64,000 bases of DNA from Enterococcus sp. BWR-S5 (GTDB taxonomy: Bacteria > Bacillota > Bacilli > Lactobacillales > Enterococcaceae): NCBI RefSeq assembly GCF_016745255.1, contig NZ_JADOEQ010000010.1, forward strand, positions 62,001 to 126,000, read 5' to 3'. Position 1 is the first letter of the stretch; each line of letters opens with the position of its first letter. Made by a program: the position numbers and the translations under genes. Below the pieces are notes generated by a model, which searched no databases, was not told the origin of the DNA, and saw nothing but the letters and a program-made list of their open reading frames with translations. Positions 1-7,625 of the stretch are shown piece by piece.

Positions 1-363
1 GTTGAGCTCAGGTAGCACAGAGCGTTGAAAAACAGTAATCAATTGCTCGTAGGCTTGTCGTAGAATCGAATAAGCAGAGACCTTTTGATCAATCGAATAC
101 ATATTTTGTTCGAAAATTTCGATTGCCTGCTGAGCATCAGAGCTATTTAGAATCACGCCAATCTCTTTTAAGGAAAGTCTCAGTTTACGTAAAAAAAGAA
201 TTTTTTGGATTCGCTCAGTATTTTCTGCATTGTAAACTCGATAAGCATAGCCTGATACACGTGTACTTTGAATCAGACCCATTTTTTCATAATACCGCAG
301 CATACGGGAAGTCACTTCATAATGCTTGGCTACCTCACTAATTGTTTTCAAATTATTTGTCAT
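1..363 (-). CDS. MerR-family transcriptional regulator, C-terminus cut by window edge
   Basis: Reading leftwards from an ATG at 363, the frame stays open to base 1, giving 121 residues without a stop. The start is preceded by AAGGAGG at 8 nt. The first ~70 residues have the MerR winged-helix pattern: ISEVAKHYEVTSRMLRYYEKMGLI, continuing into RVYNAENTERIQKILFLRKLRLSLKEIG, and then a helical dimerisation segment. The family binds dyads in promoters with over-long spacers. The effector domain is outside the window, so the inducer cannot be inferred. Confidence 0.85.
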   Translation of the reverse strand, partial: MTNNLKTISEVAKHYEVTSRMLRYYEKMGLIQSTRVSGYAYRVYNAENTERIQKILFLRKLRLSLKEIGVILNSSDAQQAIEIFEQNMYSIDQKVSAYSILRQAYEQLITVFQRSVLPELN

Positions 364-642
364 CACTTGATCCTCCTTACATGTAACTCCTGCCAAAAAT
401 TTTTCTATACGCTGAGTAGATGACCGCATATATCCATATAACTTTTAGTTGCAGCTACACTAAATAGAATAGCGGCGGACACCGTGTCGCTGTCAAGCAG
501 CTATCCAATAATTCTTTCCATAAGTTTCGTCATATGTATCATAGCATATTCGAATCTAATGAATACCCGAATTTTCCAAAAAGAAACAATGTGTCTCCGA
601 TAGAAGTTAGGTGTTATACTTAAGAAAAAGGTGGGTGTATGT

Positions 643-1194
643 ATGGAGAAGGAACTTTCTGAGATGAGTATGGCAGAGCTTTGGGCACTATTTCCGATTT
701 TTTTGGTGGAGCAAAATGCAGAATGGCATAGGTGGTACAAAGAGGAAGCACAGGAGCTGAGGACGTTGCTGCCGGAGCACACAATTTATTCTGTAAATCA
801 TATTGGAAGCACTGCAATAAAAGGGATTAAAGCAAAGAATATTGTAGATGTGCTGGTTGAGCTGACAGAGGATGCGGATATGCATGAAATAGCGAAGCTT
901 CTTTCATCTCAAGGCTACATTGTTATGTCGAATGAGGGAAAACGAGTCTCACTAAACAAAGGGTATACAAAAACAGGTTTTGCTGAAAAAGTCTTTCATA
1001 TCCATCTTCGCTATATCGGTGACAACGATGAAGTTTATTTTCGAGATTTCCTCAACGAGCATCCAGAGGTGGCAGCGGCATACGAGGAACTAAAAATGAC
1101 GTTGAGCGACACCTTCAAACATGATCGTGATGCTTATACAAATGCAAAAGGTGCGTTTGTAAAAAAATGGACGGCTGTTGCTAAAGAAAGCTAA
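643..1194 (+). CDS. GrpB/UPF0157 family protein (nucleotidyltransferase-like fold)
   Basis: A 183-residue protein of the UPF0157 (GrpB) family, recognised by the segment NHIGSTAIKGIKAKNIVDVL (about residues 50-69). It resembles the GS...D-x-D core of nucleotidyltransferases. The cellular substrate of the family is not established, although some members are fused to CoaE. I place the start at the ATG at 643 because AGGTGG at 629-634 lies 8 nt upstream. An in-frame GTG at 631 would sit inside that ribosome site. A possible -10 (TATACT) lies at 614-619. It appears to be a single gene, closed by the hairpin at 1261-1312. Confidence 0.8.
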   Translation: MEKELSEMSMAELWALFPIFLVEQNAEWHRWYKEEAQELRTLLPEHTIYSVNHIGSTAIKGIKAKNIVDVLVELTEDADMHEIAKLLSSQGYIVMSNEGKRVSLNKGYTKTGFAEKVFHIHLRYIGDNDEVYFRDFLNEHPEVAAAYEELKMTLSDTFKHDRDAYTNAKGAFVKKWTAVAKES

Positions 1195-1260
1195 GAGGAT
1201 GAGCGCTACTTTTATGACAAGATATTTGTGATAAAAAGCAAGAGAAAAAGAATTGATTCT

Positions 1261-1320
1261 GAAGTGAGCCCCCATAGTGAGACCACAAAATCTAGCTTAG
1301 GGGGCGCACTTCATTTTCTC
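1261..1320. terminator. Bidirectional intrinsic terminator between convergent genes
   Basis: A 13-base stem (1261-1273 with 1300-1312, one wobble or mismatch) is followed on the plus strand by ATTTTCTC and on the minus strand by a T-rich stretch. It separates the GrpB gene from the convergent YdcF-like gene. Confidence 0.75.
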
Positions 1321-1331
1321 TTGTTTTTTAT

Positions 1332-2126
1332 TTATTGCTTAGAGGAATAGGCAGGATTGGCTACTCGAACAGCATCAGGAAAAACTTGCTGTAAAGCCAG
1401 AAAGGCATCGGTCACTCCTTTTGGCACTTCAACATGTGCAAGGTAGTTTTTCCCATTAGGTCCATAGCCATTTTCATCATCAGTCAGCCTGGGGATTTCA
1501 CCCATGAGTAGAGAAATATAGCGTTCGATTTGCCACATTCCGCTGATTTCTTGCGTATATTCGAGTTGAAGCTCTCTGCTTTCAACCTGTGCCTGATAAG
1601 CGGCATAATTGATGACGATAGAATGAGTATCAAACTTTTTGAACGTGGCATCCATACGACGCTGCATCGCTGCATCCTGTATAAGAATAATCGATTGGTG
1701 AGGGATGGCTTCATTTTTTAATAAGTCGAGCAGATACGTGATGTTGTTGCCGCAGTTTGTTGACTTTGTTTCAAGGTAATCAGCTTGAAGTCCATAAGTA
1801 GCTTTTAGGTATTCGTTGAATAGCTCAGCCTCAGACAGTTGATTCACAGGTAAGCTATCCGACAGATGCTTTTGAATTTCTTTTCGCAGTCCGTCAGTTG
1901 TATGACCATATCCGCCAACAATAATATACTTTCTCGCAAGGTTATTCTTCATTGCTTGGGCCAAAAGGTCTCCACCGGCAAGAATGCTTCCGCCAAAAAG
2001 AACGAGTACATCGGCTTGCTCGATTCCGTATTTTTGCTTCAGGTTTGCTGTTTCAAGTGCATTTAAGTCTCTTTGCCCGCAAAAGGCACTCAACGTGTTG
2101 ATGTTTTGTACAGTTGTTGCTTTCAC
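1332..2126 (-). CDS. YdcF-like DUF218 domain protein
   Basis: A 264-residue soluble protein with the DUF218 (YdcF/SanA/ElyC) fold. The signatures are ADVLVLFGGSILAGGDLLAQAM (about residues 38-59), YIIVGGYGHTTDG, the family motif around TKSTNCGNNITYLLDLL, and SIILIQDAAMQRRMDATF. E. coli YdcF binds S-adenosylmethionine, but the family reaction is not settled. The frame opens with GTG at 2126 and only a weak upstream SD (GGTGAT), so the start is less certain than the frame. No signal peptide is seen. It is a single gene that ends in the terminator at 1261-1320. Confidence 0.75.
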   Translation of the reverse strand: MKATTVQNINTLSAFCGQRDLNALETANLKQKYGIEQADVLVLFGGSILAGGDLLAQAMKNNLARKYIIVGGYGHTTDGLRKEIQKHLSDSLPVNQLSEAELFNEYLKATYGLQADYLETKSTNCGNNITYLLDLLKNEAIPHQSIILIQDAAMQRRMDATFKKFDTHSIVINYAAYQAQVESRELQLEYTQEISGMWQIERYISLLMGEIPRLTDDENGYGPNGKNYLAHVEVPKGVTDAFLALQQVFPDAVRVANPAYSSKQ

Positions 2127-2307
2127 ATAATCACCAGCTTTTCTATTTTCACTTTCTTATATAGTAGCAGTTGGTAGGAGAGGGAAGCAAGAGATTATCA
2201 GATATGAAATATTGTTTAATTTTTTTATGAAGAGTAAATAAATCATCTGATGCAGTGAAATGGGTGAAAATAAGATGGAAAGAGAAGAGGTAGAAATATA
2301 AATATTA

Positions 2308-2353
2308 CTTTTTCTCATGTTTCCCATTTTTTTATGTAAAACATGAGAAAAAA
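2308..2353. repeat. 15-base inverted repeat upstream of small-RNA promoter
   Basis: CTTTTTCTCATGTTT (2308-2322) recurs as its reverse complement at 2339-2353, apart from one extra A. The spacer is about 16 nt. No T-run follows in the required orientation, so it is more likely an operator or structured DNA than a terminator. It ends 14 nt before the -35 box at 2367. Confidence 0.6.
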
Positions 2354-2366
2354 GAGCTGTTAGTGG

Positions 2367-2394
2367 TTGACAAATAATCTCATTCTGATATTAT
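2367..2394 (+). promoter_or_regulatory. Strong sigma-A promoter
   Basis: A consensus -35 TTGACA (2367-2372) and a -10 TATTAT (2389-2394) are separated by 16 nt, placing the start near 2400. No open reading frame follows before the terminator at 2455-2484. Confidence 0.7.
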
Positions 2395-2400
2395 AAATAT

Positions 2401-2485
2401 ACCAACAACAACCTTTTTATTTTTCATATTACTCTTTTGAGTAATACTCCTTTTAACTATCTCTGAAAAGAGATAGTTTTTTTTG
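2401..2485 (+). ncRNA. Candidate small noncoding RNA, ~85 nt
   Basis: The transcript predicted from the consensus promoter at 2367-2394 has no ATG. It begins with an unstructured CA/AC-rich 5' part and then forms two hairpins. The first is ATTACTC-tttt-GAGTAAT (2428-2445). The second is a perfect 10-bp stem with a GAAA tetraloop, AACTATCTCT-gaaa-AGAGATAGTT (2455-2478), followed by six more T, which is a classical intrinsic terminator. Promoter, structure and terminator lie on one strand within 120 nt, and the neighbouring ydcF-like gene points away. I recognise no Rfam family by eye. Confidence 0.55.
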
Positions 2486-2697
2486 TTTAAAGACACAACC
2501 AGACACCTTAATACTCACTGAAATATATCGGCGTTCATATTTTTAGCGCATACAGATAGTTAGCATCTACTTTTTCATTGGATAGTAGAAAATATTACGG
2601 ATTCTACTAATAAAAACAAGAAAGACAATTCAGCAGGAAAAGCAACGAGTAGCAAGGCTACTTCTGTTTTTTCTGAAAAACTGAAATTTTTCCTAAC

Positions 2698-2739
2698 AAA
2701 AAAAATCTAAGGCTGCCATTTTCGGACCTTAGATTTTTT
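2698..2739. terminator. Intrinsic terminator of the small membrane protein gene
   Basis: AAAAAATCTAAGG (2700-2712) pairs with CCTTAGATTTTTT (2727-2739). The stem has A/T tracts on both flanks and so works in both directions. It lies directly after the stop codon of the minus-strand gene at 2741-2974. Confidence 0.8.
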
Positions 2740-2740
2740 A

Positions 2741-2974
2741 TTATCGTATTTCCTCTAAACCTTTTTTTAAATTATCTCTTCCTGATTCAAAGGATTTTTT
2801 TAGAGAGTCGCTTAATTCCTTTGTCTCTTCTTTGATTTCCTGAGCGGCTTCACTTAATTCCTGTCTTGTTCGTTCACGCCAATCTGAGGGACGAGTAATG
2901 TGTGTTACCCCAGCCAGACAAATCAATCCCAGTAATGCGATACCCCAAAATAATCGATCCTTTGTACGTTTCAT
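2741..2974 (-). CDS. Small single-pass membrane protein with charged helical tail
   Basis: A 77-residue protein with a basic N-terminus (MKRTKDRLF), one hydrophobic segment (about residues 8-24) and a long highly charged tail rich in Glu and Lys (EAAQEIKEETKELSDSLKKS) that is predicted helical. I do not recognise a family. GGAGG sits 7 nt upstream of the ATG at 2974. The ATG five codons earlier overlaps that SD, so 2974 is preferred. The neighbours are unrelated, and function is unknown. It could be a stress-related YtxH-like small protein, but this is only resemblance in build. Confidence 0.6.
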   Translation of the reverse strand: MKRTKDRLFWGIALLGLICLAGVTHITRPSDWRERTRQELSEAAQEIKEETKELSDSLKKSFESGRDNLKKGLEEIR

Positions 2975-3178
2975 TCTAATTTCCTCCATCTCTCTTTTTC
3001 TGTAACCTCACTATCTATTCTATAGAAAGTAGACGTTTCGTTCATCCATCCACAGTCCGAACTTCATTGAAGAATAACTAAGACTTTAGTTGCAAGTTTG
3101 GGCAATCGAACGGGTCAAACATCATTCCGGTAAAGAGGATAAACCAAATCATCCTGACGAAAAAAATAAAAATTGGGA

Positions 3179-3217
3179 TGAAAGCGATAACATTTCAACG
3201 AAGAACTTCTATATACT
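3179..3217 (+). promoter_or_regulatory. CcpA cre site and -10 of the PTS/aldolase operon
   Basis: TGAAAGCGATAACA (3179-3192) fits the catabolite-responsive element consensus TGWNANCGNTNWCA at every constrained position. It lies where the -35 region of a -10 box TATACT (3212-3217) would be. This placement predicts CcpA repression of the downstream sugar operon when glucose is present. The -35 itself is poor, consistent with a need for the activator encoded at 7626-9707. Confidence 0.7.
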
Positions 3218-3250
3218 ATGGGTAACGACGGAGAGAAAGGAGGGGAACGA

Positions 3251-3724
3251 ATGACAATCGATGAGTATTTTAATGAGGAATTAGCCGACATAATTGAAGT
3301 AAAAGGTGGGCAAGAGGAATTTTTTTCCTATATCTTCCAAAAATTAAAGCAGAAGGATTATGTAGAAGAAAGTTTTTTTGAAGCACTCAAGGAACGAGAG
3401 CGAGATTATCCAACAGGTTTAAAAACACATTTTATGGGTGTAGCGATTCCTCATACAGATCCTCAGCATATAAAGAAACCGTTCATTTTTATTACAAAGC
3501 TGAAAAACCCAATTCAATTTGGTCAGATGGGCTCAGTGGACGAGCAGGTAGAGGTTCACTATACCTTTGTTTTAGGTTTTGACAAGGGAGAGCAGCAGCT
3601 GGTTTTACTACAAAACTTAATGGCAATGTTTGCTGATGAGAGCATAATGACCCAACTGGCAGAAGATGTTTCAGAAAAAGAGATGTATGCAATTGTTAAG
3701 CAATACTATATTAATAAAGGATAG
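3251..3724 (+). CDS. PTS enzyme IIA, fructose/galactitol (GatA) type
   Basis: A 157-residue EIIA-2 domain protein. The phosphorylatable histidine is His68 in GVAIPHTD. It accepts phosphate from HPr and passes it to the IIB protein at 4595. The start is the ATG at 3251, 5 nt after AAAGGAGGGG. An upstream in-frame ATG at 3218 overlaps the -10 box and is unlikely to be used. It is the first gene of an operon with the aldolase, IIB, IIC and dehydrogenase. The match to GatA-like IIA proteins is by domain type only and does not fix the sugar. Confidence 0.85.
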   Translation: MTIDEYFNEELADIIEVKGGQEEFFSYIFQKLKQKDYVEESFFEALKERERDYPTGLKTHFMGVAIPHTDPQHIKKPFIFITKLKNPIQFGQMGSVDEQVEVHYTFVLGFDKGEQQLVLLQNLMAMFADESIMTQLAEDVSEKEMYAIVKQYYINKG

Positions 3725-3736
3725 GAGTTTTTACTG

Positions 3737-4573
3737 ATGGGAAAGATTCACAATATTTATGAAGCACCATTTATCAAAGAAATGTGTGAGGCAACTAGGA
3801 ATCTATGGAACAACGGTTGGGCCGAAAGAAATGGTGGAAATATCAGCTATCGTCTGGATGAGGCAGAGGTTCAGTTCTATCTTGATACGAATCGAGTACT
3901 GGACAAGGTGGCCCTTGGGTTTGATATACCGGAGCTGGCAGGAATGATTTTTCTTGTATCAGGTTCAGGTAAATACTTTAAAAATGTCTGGCAAAATCCT
4001 GCCGATAATTTAGTCATTTTGAAAGTGGATGACGAAGGAAAAAATTATCAGGTTCTTTGGGGCTTGGAAACTGGCGGTGTGCCAACGAGTGAGCTGGCTT
4101 CTCATTTAAAATGTCATGCTGTTCGATTGAGAAAAGATTCGGAGCATCGTGTGATTCTTCATACGCATTCAATCGCGATTTCAGCGATGACCTTTGTACA
4201 CGACTTGGATGAAGACAAATTTACCAAATCACTTTGGGAAATGATTACTGAATGTCTCGTTGTTTTTCCAGATGGGGTTGCAGTTTTACCTTGGATGGTA
4301 GCCGGGACCGTTGAGCTGGGGGAAGCTTCTGCAGCGAAGATGGAGGATTCACGTATCGTTGTATGGCCGCATCACGGAATCATGGGTGCAGGACAATCAA
4401 TGGATGATGCCTTTGGTCTGGTTGAAACAGCAGAGAAAGCAGCAGATATTTATATGCGGGCGATTTCTGCTCCGACAGGAATTATTCAAAAGATTACCGA
4501 CCAACAGCTTTGGGATTTAGCTGATCGTTTTGGCGTTGTGCCGAAGGACGGCATTTTAGCACCTAGAAAATAG
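3737..4573 (+). CDS. rhaD: Rhamnulose-1-phosphate aldolase (class II, RhaD family)
   Basis: A 278-residue zinc-dependent class II aldolase that closely follows E. coli RhaD in length and motifs: WAERNGGNISYRL, FLVSGSGKYFKNV, PTSEL (Glu119), LHTH (His142 and His144), LWEMITECLVVFPDG (Glu172) and the zinc ligand in WPHHGIMG (His212). RhaD cleaves L-rhamnulose 1-phosphate to DHAP and L-lactaldehyde. No rhamnose isomerase or rhamnulokinase gene is nearby. Instead the gene is embedded between PTS IIA and IIB genes, so its substrate probably arrives already phosphorylated. The true substrate may be another ketose 1-phosphate. Confidence 0.85.
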   Translation: MGKIHNIYEAPFIKEMCEATRNLWNNGWAERNGGNISYRLDEAEVQFYLDTNRVLDKVALGFDIPELAGMIFLVSGSGKYFKNVWQNPADNLVILKVDDEGKNYQVLWGLETGGVPTSELASHLKCHAVRLRKDSEHRVILHTHSIAISAMTFVHDLDEDKFTKSLWEMITECLVVFPDGVAVLPWMVAGTVELGEASAAKMEDSRIVVWPHHGIMGAGQSMDDAFGLVETAEKAADIYMRAISAPTGIIQKITDQQLWDLADRFGVVPKDGILAPRK

Positions 4574-4594
4574 AAGAGAAGAGGAGAGAATAAA

Positions 4595-4888
4595 ATGAAA
4601 CGAGTGAATGTGATTTCAGTATGTGGTTCCGGAACTGTGACCAGCTCAATGGTTGCTGGAAAGGTCAAGGACTTTTTGGAGGAAAATGGTTATCGAGCGA
4701 AAACGGTAGAGGTAAATCCAGGAGGAGTGGAAGGTGAACTGGCTTCCGGTCAGTGGGATGTGATTGTTCATACGAGTCCGTTGAAGGGGAAGTATGACAT
4801 TCCTACAATCAATTCTGTAGGGCTGTTGACCGGGATGGAGGAAGATGAGTTTTATGAAGAGCTGCTGGCGACGGTAAAAACATTATAA
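4595..4888 (+). CDS. PTS enzyme IIB, galactitol (GatB) type
   Basis: A 97-residue IIB domain with the phosphocysteine loop ISVCGSGTVTSSMV (Cys10). It takes phosphate from the IIA at 3251 and phosphorylates the sugar during import by the IIC at 4904. An AGGAGAG ribosome site precedes the ATG. Lying between the aldolase and the IIC with short gaps, it is clearly co-transcribed. Confidence 0.85.
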   Translation: MKRVNVISVCGSGTVTSSMVAGKVKDFLEENGYRAKTVEVNPGGVEGELASGQWDVIVHTSPLKGKYDIPTINSVGLLTGMEEDEFYEELLATVKTL

Positions 4889-4903
4889 AAGGGGGAGGAA
4901 ACC

Positions 4904-6325
4904 TTGTTAGAACTATTATCTAGTATCATGGAGTCCTTTGGAGCGGCAATCGTCGTTCCGGTCATTATTTTCTTTATTGCGCTGATTATGAAGGTAAAAC
5001 CGAAAAAGGCATTTACCGCTGCGCTAAATGCAGGAATTGGACTGACAGGCTTTAATATGATTATTGGTGCATATTCACCAATCGTTACACCAGTTGTGCA
5101 GCGGATGGTTGAGGAAACAGGCGTAAACCTGCGTATCCTCGATACAGGCTGGCAGGCGACGAGTGTGGTGGCGTATTCTACACAGGTTGGGATGATATTT
5201 TTAGGCTTAGGCTTGTTACTTCAGCTGATTCTGTTTGTATTGAAGTTTACCAACATCTTTATGCCGTCGGATTTATGGAACAACTTTTCGTTCATGCTTT
5301 GGGGATCGATGCTGTATATTGCTACAGGGAATCTATGGCTGGCGATTGGTCTTATGGTCTTGTCAAACCTTTATAGTTTGGTCTTCTCTGAGATTGTGGC
5401 AAAAAGATGGTCGACCTATTATGGCTATCCAAAATGTACGATGACAGCTCCTCACCATATTTGTTCCGTTCCACTTGCTATAGGAATGGACTGGATTTTG
5501 ACAAAGCTTGGTGCCAACAAGGTGCAATGGAATCCTGAAAAAATACAAGATAAGCTGGGCTTTTTAGGAGAACCGACTTCTCTTGGCTTCATGCTTGGTT
5601 TACTGTTGGGGTTTGCCGGAAACTTCATGCGTTTGGATACCATGGAAGGCTGGGGCGAAATCGTGACAGTTGGAATTGCAACGGCAGCTATCATGGCAAT
5701 CTTCCCGAAAATCGCCGGAATTTTTGCTTCTGCGTTCACAACAATTACCGATGCTTCTAAACGCACGGCTAAATCAGGCGGAAAAGATCGTGTTTGGTAC
5801 TTGGCAATTAATGATGCAGCAGGTTACGGAGAGACCGCTACTTTGCTGACAGGCATGCTATTGATGCCGATTATTTTAGTATTGGCGATTCTCTTACCAG
5901 GAAATGAAACCTTGCCGATGGTTGACTTGATAGCGATTCCATATATGATAGAATTGATTATCTGTATTTCAAATGGAAATATTTTTAAGTCGTTGATTTC
6001 CGGAACAATCTGGTGTGTTGGCGGTCTTTATATGATTACAGCCGTGGCACCAATTTTTACCGATGTTGCTTTAGATGTCGGTGTCAATCTGCCGGAAGGC
6101 GCATTGCTGATTTGTAGTTTTGCAGTAATGACGAATCACATCATGGGTGGTTTGTTCTTAATTTTCATGACACAAAATCCACTTTGGATTGGTTTATCTG
6201 TTGTTGCTTATATTGCGATGTACATCTTTGTGAGAACACGTAGAGAAGCAATCCATAATTATCTGGAAAGACAGGCAGAATTAGAAGCAAATGCACAGAT
6301 GATACTGGAAGAGGAGGCAGCATAA
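4904..6325 (+). CDS. PTS enzyme IIC, galactitol (GatC) family permease
   Basis: A 473-residue polytopic membrane protein of the EIIC-GatC family. Recognisable stretches are the N-terminal AALNAGIGLTGFNMIIGAYSPIV, the loop MPSDLWNNFSFMLWG and TMTAPHHICSVPLA. It forms the sugar channel of the PTS with the IIA and IIB upstream. It starts with TTG at 4904, 5 nt after GGGGGAGG. The stop overlaps the ATG of the next gene by one base, indicating translational coupling. GatC relatives carry galactitol and other polyols, so an alditol substrate is plausible here. Confidence 0.85.
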   Translation: MLELLSSIMESFGAAIVVPVIIFFIALIMKVKPKKAFTAALNAGIGLTGFNMIIGAYSPIVTPVVQRMVEETGVNLRILDTGWQATSVVAYSTQVGMIFLGLGLLLQLILFVLKFTNIFMPSDLWNNFSFMLWGSMLYIATGNLWLAIGLMVLSNLYSLVFSEIVAKRWSTYYGYPKCTMTAPHHICSVPLAIGMDWILTKLGANKVQWNPEKIQDKLGFLGEPTSLGFMLGLLLGFAGNFMRLDTMEGWGEIVTVGIATAAIMAIFPKIAGIFASAFTTITDASKRTAKSGGKDRVWYLAINDAAGYGETATLLTGMLLMPIILVLAILLPGNETLPMVDLIAIPYMIELIICISNGNIFKSLISGTIWCVGGLYMITAVAPIFTDVALDVGVNLPEGALLICSFAVMTNHIMGGLFLIFMTQNPLWIGLSVVAYIAMYIFVRTRREAIHNYLERQAELEANAQMILEEEAA

Positions 6326-7371
6326 TGGTGAAAGTAGTAGTTGTCGGTGACCGTCTGGTAAGCAGTGAGACGTTGAAAGATGCGGCGCAGCAGTTAGAGC
6401 TGGGAACAGCGATTGATGTGGTGGAATTTAACTGGCACGCAGATTTAACCAAGGATCAGTTTCAAGAAAAAATACTGTTAATCGAAAAACATGGTCCGGA
6501 AGCTGTAGATGTACCTGATGGTGTGGTTGAGGCGATGAAGGATGCGGATTATTTATTGGTGCACATCGCTCCGGTCTCAAAAGAAATGCTGGAAAATGCA
6601 CCAAATTTAAAGCTGATTGGTACGTGTCGAGGCGGTTTGGAGCACATTGCCATAGAGACTGTAAAAGAGAAAAACATTCCCTTGCTTCATGTCATTCGTA
6701 ATGCAGAACCGGTTGCAGATTTCACCGTTGGTTTGATTTACGCGGAGACACGAAACATCGCCAGAGGGCACAAAGATGCAGTGACTGGAAAATGGACAAA
6801 AGCATTTCCAAACGATCCCTACAAAACAACGATAAGTAACTTGAAGGTTGGATTGATTGGTCTCGGCTATATTGGCAAGCTAGTAGTGAAACGGCTGAAT
6901 GCTTTAGGTGTTGAGGTTATGGCATACGATCCGTTTGTCAATCAGGAAAAAATCAAAAAAGAAGGCTTAACCGTAACTTTTAAAGAACTGGATGAAGTAT
7001 TTTCAGAGGCAGATGTGATTTCTCTTCACATGCGGGTCACACCTGAGACAACAAATATGGTTAGTGATCGCTTATTATCTTTGATGAAACCGAGTGCTTA
7101 TTTGATTAATACTGCCAGAGCAGCGGTGTTAGACAAAAACGCACTGATTACCGCTCTGAAGGAAAAAAGAATTGCCGGTGCCGCCCTAGATGTAATATGG
7201 AAAGAACCAATCCAAGAGGATGATCCCTTATTACAGCTGGATAATGTGACTCTCACCCCACATATAGCAGGCGACACAATCGACGCGATTCCCAAATCTC
7301 CTTACTTGTTACGAGATGTAATCAATGCGTACTTTAAACTTGGCATAAGTGATATGCTAATTAAATTATAA
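6325..7371 (+). CDS. D-2-hydroxyacid dehydrogenase family NAD-dependent oxidoreductase
   Basis: A 348-residue protein of the SerA/formate dehydrogenase-like superfamily. It has the NAD-binding motif VGLIGLGYIGKLV (about residues 175-187) and the catalytic Arg in TCRGGLEHI or NTARAAVLD. The Glu of IWKEPIQ and the His of TPHIAG are also present, so the catalytic Arg-Glu-His set is complete. The family normally interconverts 2-hydroxy and 2-oxo acids. In this operon a role on the imported sugar phosphate or on a lactaldehyde-derived acid is possible, but the substrate is not readable from sequence. It is translationally coupled to the IIC gene. Confidence 0.75.
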   Translation: MVKVVVVGDRLVSSETLKDAAQQLELGTAIDVVEFNWHADLTKDQFQEKILLIEKHGPEAVDVPDGVVEAMKDADYLLVHIAPVSKEMLENAPNLKLIGTCRGGLEHIAIETVKEKNIPLLHVIRNAEPVADFTVGLIYAETRNIARGHKDAVTGKWTKAFPNDPYKTTISNLKVGLIGLGYIGKLVVKRLNALGVEVMAYDPFVNQEKIKKEGLTVTFKELDEVFSEADVISLHMRVTPETTNMVSDRLLSLMKPSAYLINTARAAVLDKNALITALKEKRIAGAALDVIWKEPIQEDDPLLQLDNVTLTPHIAGDTIDAIPKSPYLLRDVINAYFKLGISDMLIKL

Positions 7372-7400
7372 CGAACTAAGAATGAAAAAGAAAGAATCTT

Positions 7401-7618
7401 GTGACTATAAGCTGAAATAATCCTTATAGTCACCCTGGTTCTTTGAAAAGGGATAAAAAAGAAAATAGGAAACAGGGTAAATACTTGCCCTGTTTCATCA
7501 AAGAATAAAAGGAGAGCCATTTCCCTTTTGCTAAGAATGCTAGGGAAATGGACATCGGACCACCAAAATAAAGAAACAAGGCAAACCCTTGCCTTGTTTC
7601 ACCAAAAAATAAAAGGAG
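7401..7618 (+). repeat. Array of four hairpins with a duplicated hairpin/ribosome-site unit
   Basis: Four stem-loops follow one another in the 254-nt gap before the regulator. They are 7401-7411/7423-7433 (11 bp), 7469-7477/7488-7496 (9 bp), 7517-7525/7543-7551 (9 bp) and 7573-7584/7589-7600 (12 bp, 4-nt loop). The second and fourth belong to a direct repeat: about 30 nt ending in AATAAAAGGAG at 7514 recur, about 26/30 identical, at 7589-7618, where the copy supplies the ribosome site of the regulator. None is followed by a long T-run. I read the array as an mRNA stability or translation-control element. Confidence 0.65.
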
Positions 7619-7625
7619 TTTGGAT

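Noticed and set aside
2648-2670. AGTAGC/GCTACT hairpin followed by TTCTGTTTTTT
   Set aside because: The stem is only six base pairs with a 3-nt loop and the T-run is displaced. No gene ends upstream.
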